Origin: Daphnia carinata
Lineage: Eukaryota > Arthropoda > Branchiopoda > Diplostraca > Daphniidae
NCBI RefSeq assembly: GCF_022539665.2
Contig: NC_081335.1
Span: 806,001 to 870,000 of the forward strand
Direction of reading: 5' to 3'
Length of the DNA stretch: 64,000 bases
The notes below the pieces were generated by a model. It worked only from the letters and a program-made list of their open reading frames with translations. It was not told the DNA's origin and did no database searches. Made by a program: the position numbers and the translations under genes. Below are positions 9,534 to 21,098 of the stretch, piece by piece (within the stretch, counting starts at the first letter, position 1; each line of letters starts with the position of its first letter).

Positions 9534-10096
9534 CATTCCAATGGAAAAAAAATCATTTATTCTGTGTGCCTAGTTTCTTTGCCCCCTACTTCACCATTTC
9601 GTTTAATTTCATTAGCTTAATTTGAGGACATGTGTTATTGAAAAAATAAAAGTGGAACAGTGTTATGAAATGTTTATACTATTCTCTGCCTTGAATGACT
9701 AGTGGTCAAAAAAGCCAGAGAACCACAGCCTTCATTGCCTAGTCAGTATAACTGTTCTGATTGTTATGTTGCGAGGGCAGTTGAGCCACAATTTCTTGTT
9801 CACGATGAATAATGAGGCTGTGCAATAAACGAAAGTCATTGGCCGCGGCGGTTCGTACCAGCCGCAACCCATAGTCCTAATTCTATTGTACGATATACTG
9901 TAAAAACCAACTGTAGCGAAAGCCATTTTTGCGGAATTTGACTGAAACCTCCAAAGCAGCCCAGAAGAGTTAGTTACTAGAATGTGTGCAATTTGAGGCA
10001 AAAAAAATATCCTTTCACTTGTCCTCAAAAGTTTTTGTATAAGAAAAAAGTTTCATATCATTTTCTTACATAGAAAACATATGGGCGAAAACTCTT

Positions 10097-10106
10097 GTAT
10101 ATAAAG
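10097..10106 (+). promoter_or_regulatory. TATA box of the Tyr-Gln-Pro repeat gene
   Basis: GTATATAAAG lies about 105 bp upstream of the start codon at 10206. A start of transcription about 30 bp downstream would give a 5' UTR of about 75 nt. That fits a compact, strongly expressed gene for a secreted structural protein. Confidence 0.6.
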
Positions 10107-10205
10107 GACTTGTGAAGAGATCCGATTCACAACACTTCGACACGCCAACCCTGGAAGACCTGTCTTATTGTACACCACCAAGTTCAGCCAGCCCGAGTAA
10201 CAACA

Positions 10206-10975
10206 ATGGATTCCTTTAAAGTAACATTAAATATATTCTTTTCTAATATTTTCAAATGAAGTTTAACTTACAAACATTCTTCCCAATCATTGTGGTGATT
10301 CGTTAGATCGCTTTGATCCTTGTAGCCATGGTCGTTGTGGCATACGCCGAAGAAGCTTCCAACGTGGACTTGGACGTCTCGGAGTCGAAGAAGCGGGGCT
10401 ATGGCGGCTATGGAGGTATACAAATGCCTAATAGAAAAATACGTGAGCATTACCAAAAAAAGACAGTGATTAACGAAATATTATCTCGTTATCCCAGGTT
10501 ATAGCGGTGGATACAGCAGTGGATACGGCCAAGGCAGATATGCCCAATCGTATTACCAACCGGCCAGTTATGGAGGTACAAATCGTTTTGCTCACACATT
10601 TATAGCTCCTTAGAAGGTGAAACATCTAACAGCCGAATATTGGCTTTTTGTTTCCCTGCAATTCCAGGTTATAGCAGCGGATACGGACACGGTGGATACG
10701 GTCAATCTGGATACCGCCAAACATACCAACCATCGTATCAACCATCTTACCAACCAACTTATCAACCATCTTACCAGCCATCTTACCAACCAGCATACCC
10801 ATCATACCACCAGCCATCCTACGTACCAGCCTACCAGCCATCTTACCAACCAGCCTACCAGCCATCTTACCAACCAGCCTACCAAGTCTCCTACCAACCA
10901 GCCTACCAACAATCTTATCAACCATCCTACCATCAGTCAACATCCTACGGATCCTCCTCTCACTACGGATACTAG
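10206..10975 (+). CDS. Secreted Gly/Tyr-rich protein with Tyr-Gln-Pro repeats, 169 aa
   Basis: Exons 10206-10220, 10307-10415, 10498-10575 and 10668-10975 join to 169 aa. Residues 1-20 form a signal peptide (MDSFKIALILVAMVVVAYA). It is followed by an acidic stretch ending SKKR, a possible dibasic cleavage site, then a Gly-Tyr region (GYGGYGGYSGGYSSGYG). About 20 units of the type YQPS/YQPA follow, and the tail is Ser/Tyr-rich. Such low-complexity Tyr/Gln/Pro proteins occur in arthropod cuticle, egg shell or adhesive secretions; the tissue cannot be told from sequence. The first exon encodes only five residues, as is common for cuticular protein genes. All later introns are phase 1 and split a glycine codon. 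A TATA box is present upstream and AATAAA lies near 11080. Confidence 0.8.
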
Positions 10976-12951
10976 GCCATTGTCGTCAACAAAACATATG
11001 ATCATTAAAGGTGTTTCTATTTAACTAATGCTCGTATGTCCAACATCTACCATGTGATGAGTTTCAACTTTAAAAAATAATAAATACCCACAGCCAGCGT
11101 AGCTAATTGTTTTTCTCTATTTCATGAATAACTTTGACATGCACATGAAAAAAATCATATAAATTAGATAACCTTTTGGCAAATCCTAAAAGTTTCTAGT
11201 AACCACGAAAACTTTTACCACTTACCATTTCAGGCAGACGTCAATTAGCAGAATACCTAGAGTTGCCAAATTTTCAAAATAACTAGGGAAATTAATTGAT
11301 ACAACTAAAAGCGAGTGAAAAAGTAAATCTAAAACGTTTACTGGAATGAATACTGGTACTTAAAAAATAACAAAATTATTTTTGAAACAATTTTCTATAT
11401 ACCATTGAACAGAGTTGCATCTAGCGTACTGAGAGATAAAAGCAATGGGTTACTATTATGCCTTTTGACCACCTCAATTTTTTGTTCTGAAACGCCCACA
11501 GCTTCTTTTCACTGGACATAGCGTAACAGTTTGATTATCGTTATCGTTGTCCCTGTTGTAAATGGGTAGCATGAATCTACGGCTGGGGGGAACGGGCACA
11601 AATATCTGGAATAGTTAAAGAAATAAAGAAACCATTTCTCCGTGCTTAGACTCATGCTATCCATCAATACACGGTTTAAAAAAAGGTGGTCAAATGGGGA
11701 CAAGGTATACATATTTGGCCTATGGAAAGTTTTGGCAATCACCGAGAATGTCGATAGTAACAAAACGGCAATAAGTTTACAAGATAGGCAAATGCCCGGA
11801 ATGATTCCACACAGATCATGTAGCGCAAAATTTCCATATCTTTTTTCCCCTTTTTTAAAAATTAATTGCCCATGAATTCTGTAAACTTTCTAATGCAAAC
11901 GTGCTGTAGAAGACAAGGTTAAATCAAATATTAATAATGGTTAAGCAGCGATCGTTTTTTATACTGTCGTGTTACTTGTGCATGTCGGGGCGGGTAGTTA
12001 ACCTCTCAATAAATAGACAAAAATGATTTTCGTGCTTATCAATCGATGTGGGTACGCATTGTACCATGTGGGAACTGAAAAGCTGATGTGATTTGTATCG
12101 CCAATACCTGTATCTAAGTGCCATTTAAAGGCTACAAAGTCACGTCCTTTCTAGAATAACGGACGTAACCGCATCCAAAAGCACAGCCGCATGCCCAAAC
12201 GGATAAGAATAAAGCATGAAGCAGCATGCGTTATATAATCAGCGCAATGGGATGAAAGTCGGCAACCAGCAATTTAAAAAAAAAATGTAGCTTCTTGAAA
12301 TCTCACGAAGTCACATCAGAAACAACCAACTAAACACTACTGACAGCTTGACGAACAGTCTGTAAAAATTCGGAATTTTGGAAGGATGCCCTAAAAAATT
12401 GGTTGAGAAATTCCTAGGAGGCGAGTCGTCATTCTAAGCCAATAGAATGATTTAAGTTGTCATATGTATATATTTATAAGAAAAGAAAAAAAAACATTTT
12501 TTTTACACAGGCGAGGCAGAGCAAATCGAGAACAAAATGGAGGAAAAGAAAAAAGACTTCTTTAACGGTTTCGGGCAAACGAAAAAGTTCCGAGTCAATT
12601 CCGGTGAGGCAGAACATCAAAAATATACTCATAGAAAAAATAAAATTATAAAAAAAAAAAGAAGGGAAAGCAGCAAACGCACGAACTGGCATTCGACCAA
12701 CAAACACTTCTAGATAGAATGGATAAGCGAGACACTGGCCAGCTGAACCAGTCTCATCGCTCTCTTCACAAGTGAAGCATTATCGCCAATGGTCAAAAAC
12801 ACGAGTTTTTTAAGCGAAAATAAAACGTCTGCCGACAGTCTTCCTATTAATATTTACATCGATCACAAAGAAGTGATGGGACTTTTTTGTTTCTATCAGT
12901 CGGGTTCTTCCGCAATTCGTAGGGCAAGGACGTGATGCTTGCCAGCTGCAA
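10976..12951. other. Intergenic, no gene seen
   Basis: About 2 kb are AT-rich with only short, composition-driven ORFs. The right end (about 12700-12951) should include the 3' UTR of coronin, which lies on the minus strand. Confidence 0.6.
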
Positions 12952-15900
12952 TCACGCTGTTGAATCGGTGATAAAAGACATTTTGAAACGCTGGAGTTGC
13001 TCCTCAAGCTCGTGTATGCGACGGTCTTTGAGTACCAGTTGCTGCTTCAAGCGCCGGATTTCTTCTCCTTGGGCATCGTAAGCCCGCCTTAACTGTTTTT
13101 TATTGAAAAGTTGTATATCATTATTCTTCTGCAAACTTTACAAATCGACAAAAAAAAATAAAAGAAAAAAAAATAATAAAAACCTCAGTTCCTTTAACAG
13201 GGGCGTCGATGATTTCGATAGCTTTCTCCGATGTTATGAAAGCACTTCCGGAAATAGCACGCTGGTTCGTCGCCCCAATGCTCCCAATACCGATGCTATT
13301 GGCTTTGTGGATTCCATTAGTGGGCGAGACCATGTTCAACTGAACCGACAAGAAACATTTTCTTTAAAAATTTCATCAATTACATTAAATTAAGTTCAAT
13401 TACCTGAGTCATGGAACGCGTAGGACGAGACCACATTTGTTGCGTCTGCTGGAACTTTGTGCCCAGATTGGTCGAAGTCTTTGCCGCCTTGGCGTCGGCC
13501 GCTCTCATCTGTACACAACAGAAGAGTCGAATGAATTTCTGGCTTTTTTGTTTTACTCATAAAACCATTTTCCTAAAAATAGGATGCTTTCATGCGTCTT
13601 TGCGGAGGGTGAAAAAAAAAAACCGTAGCCAGGGGAAGAGAGACAGAAAAAAGAGACAGAACTTTTAAAAATAAACCGCAAGTCAAGGGAGAGCCATTTT
13701 CTCGGAGAGTGAAATAACAACTCACCCTCCGTGTTTCCCAACTTAACCGAAACGACCCACGCACATGTTTCAACATAAGCAACAAGAGAAACAGCAGCAA
13801 CAGCAGACGGGACGTGATGAGTGGCTCCAGATAGGATAACTCGTCATGCATACGGTCCAGATATTTCATGGTTTTAAATGAAATATGCACTTCAAAGATT
13901 CAACGGTGCGAGTTTTCTTTTCTTTCGTTAAGAAAAAAATAAAACCCCAATCTGGAGACTCGTAAGCACCTGACCGTATTATTTCACTGATTAAGGAACG
14001 AACGAAGGGGGAGTCAGGAATGTTTGTGAGGCATTAAGGAAAATAAAGAGGCTGTGAAAGAAAACTTTCAGTGGAGGGGGGCATGTTGAGAAGCCGTGTG
14101 TAGGATTTGAGGTTATGGGAAAACAATGTTCATTGAAACCCCGCTCGTCACACCCTTGACAAAACAAATCCAATAACGAGTTAAAAGGTTGTGCGTGACG
14201 CCACCGGATAAGGTTTTTTTTTTTTTGGTTTGTTTTATTTTGCCAACACCGCGGACGCTTCCCCAATCATTTTCACTGCGGGCAGATACCATCAAATGAT
14301 AAGGTCCTTTGGCCTGTTCTTCCAGCAAACTGATGATGGCCCAGACGTGATTTCGACGGATCCTTTCTCGTTGGGCCGTGGGATCGCTATCGTCCTCGTC
14401 CTCGTCGTCATGTTCGTGCGAATCGGACGAGGCTGTTTCGTCCTCGTCCGTCGACGGGCTCATGTCGTGGAAGCCAGATTCTGCGCGCTTTGTTTTTGTT
14501 TGTTTTTTGGTGGTGGCACACAGAGATAAAGAGGACGGGTGTTTTTGTAAAAATATATCAGTCAAAGTCAAAGAAAATGTCAATGTTATTTCACGTGAGG
14601 CCTGCATGTCTATAGCAGTGGATGGACGCGAATAAGGAACGAAATGAATCATCCAAAAGAAAAAAAAAAGGGTATAATACTAATAACTATGATTCAAAAC
14701 AAAACTAAGCAAATAAAAAAAAAAGGATTTAGGAGAGGAGAAATTCGTAGGCGGAAACCTACGAATTAGAGCAAATCACGCTATCAAGCTCGATAAAACA
14801 AGATAACTTACCTCTACCGGTCGATAATCGACGACAGTCTCCTGCGTGATGAAAGCAAACTTTTTGTCGTTATTCTTGTCAGAAGTCAGCAGTTTGCGCT
14901 CCACCGGGTCGTAGCGGACGGGTTTGAATGTCCTGACTGCGTGTGCTATTCACGACACATACAAGTATAAAAAATGTTGTAGAAAATAGCCAGTACCACC
15001 GTCATGCATACTTTCTCCGTCTTTCTCTTTTCTGTTTGTTTTGTTCTACAGTAAACTTACGTAGGACCGATCCTGTTTTCATAGACATGAGAACCGGGTC
15101 GCGATTGATGCATTTGATCCATTCTTCGGCCGTAAGGGCTGGAGTAGGTGCTGCCGTGTCCGGGTAAAGATCGTCTTGGTAGGTTTCGCTCTTTCGGGGC
15201 ACAATCATACTGATGGGCTCGCACAATCCCCGGGTAGCGTGCAACTTGTAGAAGCGGAAAGTCTCGCAGACTTGCGTCTGAACTCCTCGTTTTGGCATGT
15301 AGCCAAGACCGCGTTGTGGGGAGCCGGACAAGTACTGTGTCAAGTAATGGATCCACGGTTCCTCATCCACTATCTCATAGTAGCGGATGTTACCGTCGCC
15401 TTTCCCGGCCACGTATATCATCCGAGTATCCGCATCATAATAAGGGATCAAAATACCCGATGAAGAATCGATCATTTCACAGCGCAGGGGCGTACTCAGA
15501 TCCTCTTGCGACCACAAGGCGTACTGGCGATCTGATTGGCGAGAAAAGCCAGTTGTGAAAAGCCGGCCCGTGTCACCCAAGTAGACCACTTTGCTGGCTT
15601 TGCTGCCAACATGACAAGTGCCCTCCTTGATCACTCGGCCCGTCCTCGGCTCCACGATCCGCAACTGCTTGTCTTTGCAGGTTGTGGCCAGTAGAGAGCC
15701 GTCGCGGTTGAACGACATGGAATAGATGACATCCGGGTGACATTCGATTATGTTGATAGGTGTCCCAGTCCCGATATTCCAGACGAAAATGAGGTGATCC
15801 GAACCAGCGCTGAGAAGCACATTATCGGCAGTTGGATGCCATTCGATGTAGGTACAGCGTCGTTTGTGACCGCGGAGTTCCACTAGCCATTGCTGGACGT

Positions 15901-18900
15901 TTTCCGTACATCCACCATCGGGTATGTGCCACAGCTTGACGGTACAATCTTCAGAAGCCGAAGCGATAACATTGTCGTTAAACGGATTCCACTTGATGTC
16001 GAGGACAGGTCCGGCATGACCCGTCACCTTGCCAACGTTAAGATCCAAGCGGCCCGTTTTTTCTAGCGGCAAAACGATAAAGGCTCCACCTCCGGCCACT
16101 TCCGTAATAATGGCCAAGAATTTCGGATTAGCGGCACAGCAATTGGAATCGTGGGCGTCTTTGGTGATTTTCACGTTCTCATAACACTTGTCTTTACGCG
16201 CAGTTTGACCATAGACGTGGCGAAATTTGGAAGCCCTAACACCCCGGAACGACAGCTGTTGATTCGAAAAAGCAAAAAAAAAAAAACACCCGATTCATCA
16301 TTGCCACATGTTCTAGTTCAATAGTTTTCTTCAACTCACCTGCGATGTATTCGTCATGGCTTCGTCGACGACTTGACTGATAATGGCGGATCTCCTGTTG
16401 GATAGAAACAAAAAGATTGATTAGAAACAGAAAACAAACCGCTTCTCGGGAACCAGAAAATGAGGTTCCAACAACTGTAACTGGTTTATGTCGATGCTCG
16501 ACCGAGACCTACATCGTAATGAGATTCTCCGCTTGAGTTAACACAGCTAACCAAGTGGAATAAATAAAGCTTCCCCGGGTGGCTTTCAAAGGAAACGAAA
16601 TTCTTCGACACTTTTTTATTTTTAAAGTACGCACGTACAACTTCTCCTTGTCAGACGTGTCCACGGTATTTTTTTTTATGATTGCTGTTCAAAGCGGGTG
16701 GGAGTGAGATAAAAGAGAGAAAACGGAGAAAGAGAGAGAAAATAACGTGGAAGATGTCGAACTCGTTATTTTTTGCCGACGTAAAAAATCGTTATTGTAG
16801 CGAACTAGTTCGGTTTCTGTATTGTTGAAAATTGAAACAATTTCCGCTTCAATGCAATCCCTTTCCACAATAACGAGGATAGGCTAAGTTATGGCCATCG
16901 GCGGGCTAGACAGTCCCAAGGACGTAATCATCAAACATGCTAATGATCCATTCTATACCTGCGGCTAAGCACGCGTGCGCTCTGCCGGACGCACCACATC
17001 ACAAGTCTTCCTGCGGTACCCGGTATATATAAACATAAAACAAAAAAAGGCTATCGTCATCAAGAATGGATTGACGGCAACAACAAAAAAATTTTAGGCG
17101 GTAAAAAGGTAGAAGTAGGGTCCTGGCGTGGTGCATGGTAGCGGAAAGGATTGTCCACGTAAATTTTAATGTTGGAACACGTATTCAATTATTGTTTATA
17201 GCGGCGCCACGCGAACCACGCGAATGACTAAAGTTAAAAAAAAACAAAAAACACTGAGTATAAAGGGCGTGACTCTTGCAACGCCTGGCTTCCTCTCGTG
17301 AAGGACGTTCACGAAAAAAAAGAAACGGGAGAAAAAAAAAAGAATCAAGAAACGCAAAACGCTACAGCGGGTTCACTGTCCGCGCTTTGCTTGACGGCCC
17401 GCTCTCACGGTGACTCCTCCGCTTTCAGGCAACCTCTCAACGGCGAAACGGAATGAGATTGTCTCTACTTGGGGGCTTTAAACAATTAAAAAATTGGGCG
17501 TTTCAATAGATCTATCGTTTTGCATGGGATAACGAAGGGACCTCGAAATCAAGGCGAGTGGACTCTGTGGACTACATTTTGAAAATCAAGGTCCACGCGA
17601 TTGCAGACCAGGCCCCCGCTATCTCGCTAATGCACAAACACGGAATGTTTACGCCTCATTGGTTTCTTTTTTATTTTCTTTTTTATCGCGACAGAATTTT
17701 CCCAAAATGCATGGCATTGCCAAATGCCATCAGATGAATTCACATTAAAACGCGTAACGGTAAATCAATTTCCTTTTCCGTCTGAAATTTCGTTTCATTA
17801 GCTTTTTTTTCTTTCCCCCCGCATTGCGCTTTCCAGTACCGGTACAGAGAAATTTTTTAAAAATAGACGGGCAAGGAAAGGATAGAACAAAACGACGCCA
17901 AGGGGGTGACTGACTTTTCTCCGCTACCGGGCAACAACGGAGAAATTAGCAAATAAAGGCACTGTGTGCGTATTAGACATCAACATTACTGCATAGTTTC
18001 AGAGCTATGTAGGTTAGTCAGCCGTGGCGTCCAGATGGCGTCGATGACCCAGGACATAAATGCAAAAAGCCAAATGTATGTGAACAAAACTGCAACGGCG
18101 CTTTGACGCGAGCATCTGCGATCCCGGAATCGTACCCAACAAATCGGACTAACCAAAACCAACAGGATGACTATGCAAGCTATGAACAATATTTTTTTTG
18201 GCACTTTGACACTAATAATGCAAGGTGGAGTGGGGTGTAAAACGTCGCCATTCATTTGGCAGAACCCTTTTCATTAAATCCAACGAACGGCTCCCCGGAA
18301 CTCGTCAATCTTTTCCAATGGATCCTAATGCGCAGCATCCGGAAGACCTCGCCCCGAATAAGTATTATTTACATCCATTCACAGGCACACACCCATCGAA
18401 ACCAACGACGTGGAATTTGTAAAAGAAGGGATGATGAACGTACCTTTCAGCTTTCAATTAACATTACATCAAGCGCCTATTGTTTTTGCTTCTCAGTCAC
18501 GTACAACTTGATAAATATCCCAGCACGATAACAAAATAAAACTAAAAACAGGGACGGAGCTCAAAACTGTAGACCAGTGAACGGTGGAGGCGCAGAGCCA
18601 ACTGACGGGGATTGCTGCTACCACTGTAGCTAATATAGTAGTATGCTATACAGTCTAAACGCCCAAAAAACCAAAAGGTGGATTTTTAAAAACGCCCTTT
18701 TCTCTACGTTCAATACGGAGTGTCATGAATACAAACAAGATTGCTTTACAAAAATGCAGGGGTTGGTATCATCTACCCATCCAAACTGTTTACCTCAAAA
18801 TATCTGTTGTTCTTCAAAATTGGAAGCCATTTTCACAGTTATGGTGCAAGAATAAACTATGTCCCCCTCCCCCCTCTTCTTCCGTTCGCCACTGCTCAGC

Positions 18901-20374
18901 TGATATGACACCAGTACGTAAAGGAATTGTGAGACGTGCGTGCCAGAGATAACGGGCCGATACACGATCTTTGGAAAGTCTTAGTTTACATACGTATGGA
19001 GATGCGTGTTTGTTGCATAAACGTTTCGACGAATGAACCGAGAACAGGCCGGCAGCATCTGATCGTAAATTTAAAAGCGAGTCAAGTCAACATCTTGCGC
19101 GTTAGCTTTCCATTATTATGCCGAGGGGAACTAGGAAGAAGCATCTGTTGCGGTCTGTTGCCTTTTGCTGGCAATATGAGAGCAACTCGTTCATAACACT
19201 GCGACCGCCCAACAACAAGAACAAGACGCTTGATTGTAAGAATATAGGTCGGCTAGACAACGCCAGATGGTCGTGATGAGATTGGCCAACATATTTTCTT
19301 CACAATGCTTCCGACAACAAACAAATCCCACAGGCACACTTTTTCTACTACTCTCACAGCTGTCTCCACTTAAACCATTGGCTCAATCAAATCCACCATC
19401 CATCTTCATATGCACTAGAGAGAGAAATCTGACCGGCTTCTGATTCGCCGGTACCTGTTCCATCTCACGCCCGATTTCGCTTAAAATTTTTTTTCTCAAC
19501 TAATAAAAAAAAACTTTCTACAAAAACGGAAAGGCATGCAAACAAACAATACGTCATTATGGGCTGTTATCGCATTAGTTCACGTCGCGTTTACTCTCAT
19601 TCAGCTAAACAAGGTCGGGAGGACTTAAAACGAAACGTTGATAACCGATACCCTACGGAACACAACGTGGGAAAACTATTTAATAAATGAAAAGTAGTAT
19701 TTTTTTGTACTTTAAATTTTGGACAACGAGAATTCAACTATTTTGATTTTACTTTGAAAACCAGGGGTTTAGGAAATTCTTACCACTAGAGTAAATATCT
19801 TTTTTCTTTTAATTTTAATTTACGCCTTCTGTCAAACGAATGAGCACCTATGGTTAAAATAACTAAAAGGTGTTCATTCACACTCTGTTGGTTTAACATC
19901 TAAACCACATGTTTCCAAAGATAATAATTACAATATTATCTTCTCAAGCTGATTGACATTGAAAAGCTGGTTAACAAGTGGTACCAGCATTCCAGCATGT
20001 GACACCCCAAACGGGGGCAAGGTCTCCCTTACACCCAACTAACCATCCAGGCCAGGGTAACATTTCCATAATGCACTCTATCGATTTTCACAGCTGGACT
20101 TGAGCAAATTACAAGGGTGTTGATTCATTTTCACAAGTAACACTATTTGTTTCAAGGAAAATGTGGTTTTAACGCTTGACGTGGGGGATGTCTTGGTTAG
20201 TTTTTCGTAATCAATAAATATATCACGCAATTGCTAAAATTTCATTTGCAACACGTTAGTAGAATTTTTCAGTTATAAAACAATCAAGCAATTAGCTTAC
20301 GTTTCGCTGTTAGTTGAATGAGGAAATTGAGTTTCACCGGGAACATTTGACACTTGAATTGCAGCCGACGCCAT
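12952..20374 (-). CDS. coro: Coronin (actin-binding WD40 protein), 682 aa
   Basis: Minus-strand exons are 20374-20301, 16394-16340, 16255-15061, 14936-14812, 14487-14290, 13508-13404, 13339-13184 and 13092-12952. The phases fit throughout, giving 682 aa. Exon 3 opens with the coronin signature FRGVRASKFRHVYGQ and carries the WD40 propeller, including VKLWHIPDGG, HPTADNVLLSAGSD, LRIVEPRTG and FTTGFSRQSDRQYALW. The C-terminal extension follows with GLGYMPKRG and VPRKSETYQDDLYPDTA. A Ser/Asp/Glu-rich linker comes next (SPSTDEDE...DDEDEDDSD, exon 5), and the last exon encodes a short coiled coil (EIRRLKQQLVLKDRRIHELEEQL) of the type used for trimerisation. Coronins bind F-actin and tune Arp2/3 and cofilin at the cell cortex. 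An internal ATG at 16357 would give a 645-aa form lacking the first 37 residues. Insect coronins are usually shorter; the extra length lies in the linker exons. Confidence 0.95.
13726..13869 (-). other. Possible alternative first exon of coronin with a transmembrane segment
   Basis: An ATG at 13869 opens 48 codons that end exactly, in phase 0, at a good donor (GGAGG|GTGAGT). The next coronin exon (13508-13404) starts in phase 0. Residues 21-36 are a Leu-rich hydrophobic run (RLLLLLFLLLLMLKHV) after a polar stretch (MKYLDRMHDELSYLEP). The join would give a 181-aa protein of a membrane anchor plus the coronin tail and coiled coil. No in-phase acceptor lies just upstream, which argues for a first exon over an internal one. 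The Leu run comes from a CTG/TTG-rich tract, so chance is possible. Confidence 0.3.
16395..20300. other. Long first intron of coronin
   Basis: Apart from one short minus-strand ORF (17986-18255), these 3.9 kb contain no recognisable gene. In a gene whose other introns are mostly 70-800 bp, such a first intron commonly holds enhancers; no specific site can be supported. Confidence 0.6.
17986..18255 (-). CDS. Small ORF with two hydrophobic segments (89 aa), inside coronin intron 1
   Basis: The ORF runs from ATG at 18255 to a stop at 17986 and has two membrane-like segments, KKILFIACIVILLVLVSPIC (about residues 19-38) and AVAVLFTYIWLFAFMSWVI (about 54-72). They are separated by a basic loop (RFRDRRCSRQ). 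I recognise no family. It is on the same strand as coronin and lies entirely within intron 1. It could be a nested gene, a skipped exon or chance. Confidence 0.3.
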   Translation of the reverse strand: MNGDVLHPTPPCIISVKVPKKILFIACIVILLVLVSPICWVRFRDRRCSRQSAVAVLFTYIWLFAFMSWVIDAIWTPRLTNLHSSETMQ

Positions 20375-21098
20375 GAACACACAAGCTGCATTGCCAAGTA
20401 ATGTATTTCCAAAGTTGGCAACAAATTAATCAACAACGATAGACAACAAAAATTACAAACCATAGTAACGCACCATACGGTAGCCTACTTAACAAACCCC
20501 GATACATATTTCAATAGTTTTATTCCCAGCTCCGTAAACGGTAGAATTTTTCACGGTGCTAGGAGGTGTAGAAACTTTGGTAAGTTGGAGTGAGAAATCA
20601 GGCACACGCGAGAGAAAATACAATGTGGCTAGAATCAAAGAAAAGACCGGAAAAGTGACGGGTGGGAGAGGGTTGTGGAGTGGGAGATGGCTTAAAGCTT
20701 GGCTCGCGAATCAGCCCTGTCGACATAAAAAGATTGAAAATCAAGACGTTTTCGTTGTAAAAGTGTCAAGCTAGTACTACATTCGCTTTTTGTTAAAGAC
20801 TTTTAGTTCTAATCATACTACTATGCAGACTGATTACTGGAGCAGCAAACAGTGTGCGAAATGTACCACACAACCCCTTTTTACACTGGCAAGACGCCAC
20901 GAATAAGCAGGTGGAAAATAACGTGGACTACTGCTTAAGAAGCACTTGAAAAAGAAGGTTAGTCAACAAACACTAGCTAGGGGAAAAGGAATTCCCTGTA
21001 TACAATTATGATCCACTGGCAGAGAAAGAATCTTGTGCTACATTCAATGACAACCACATTGTGCAGACCGATCCGAACACGCAATTGCATTCCACCAC
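20375..21098. other. Intergenic: coronin upstream region and Gpdh 3' end
   Basis: No ORF of note. The segment just above 20374 should hold the coronin 5' UTR and promoter, but no TATA box or initiator stands out. The segment below 21099 should hold the Gpdh 3' UTR. Confidence 0.5.

Noticed and set aside
10626-10943. 105-aa minus-strand ORF opposite the Tyr-Gln-Pro repeat
   Set aside because: It is a shadow of the coding repeat; its repetitive Val-Gly-Lys pattern is the complement of the TACCAACCA units.
14113-14652. 179-aa minus-strand ORF
   Set aside because: Only the part 14290-14487 is a coronin exon. The rest reads through introns containing poly-A-derived Lys runs.
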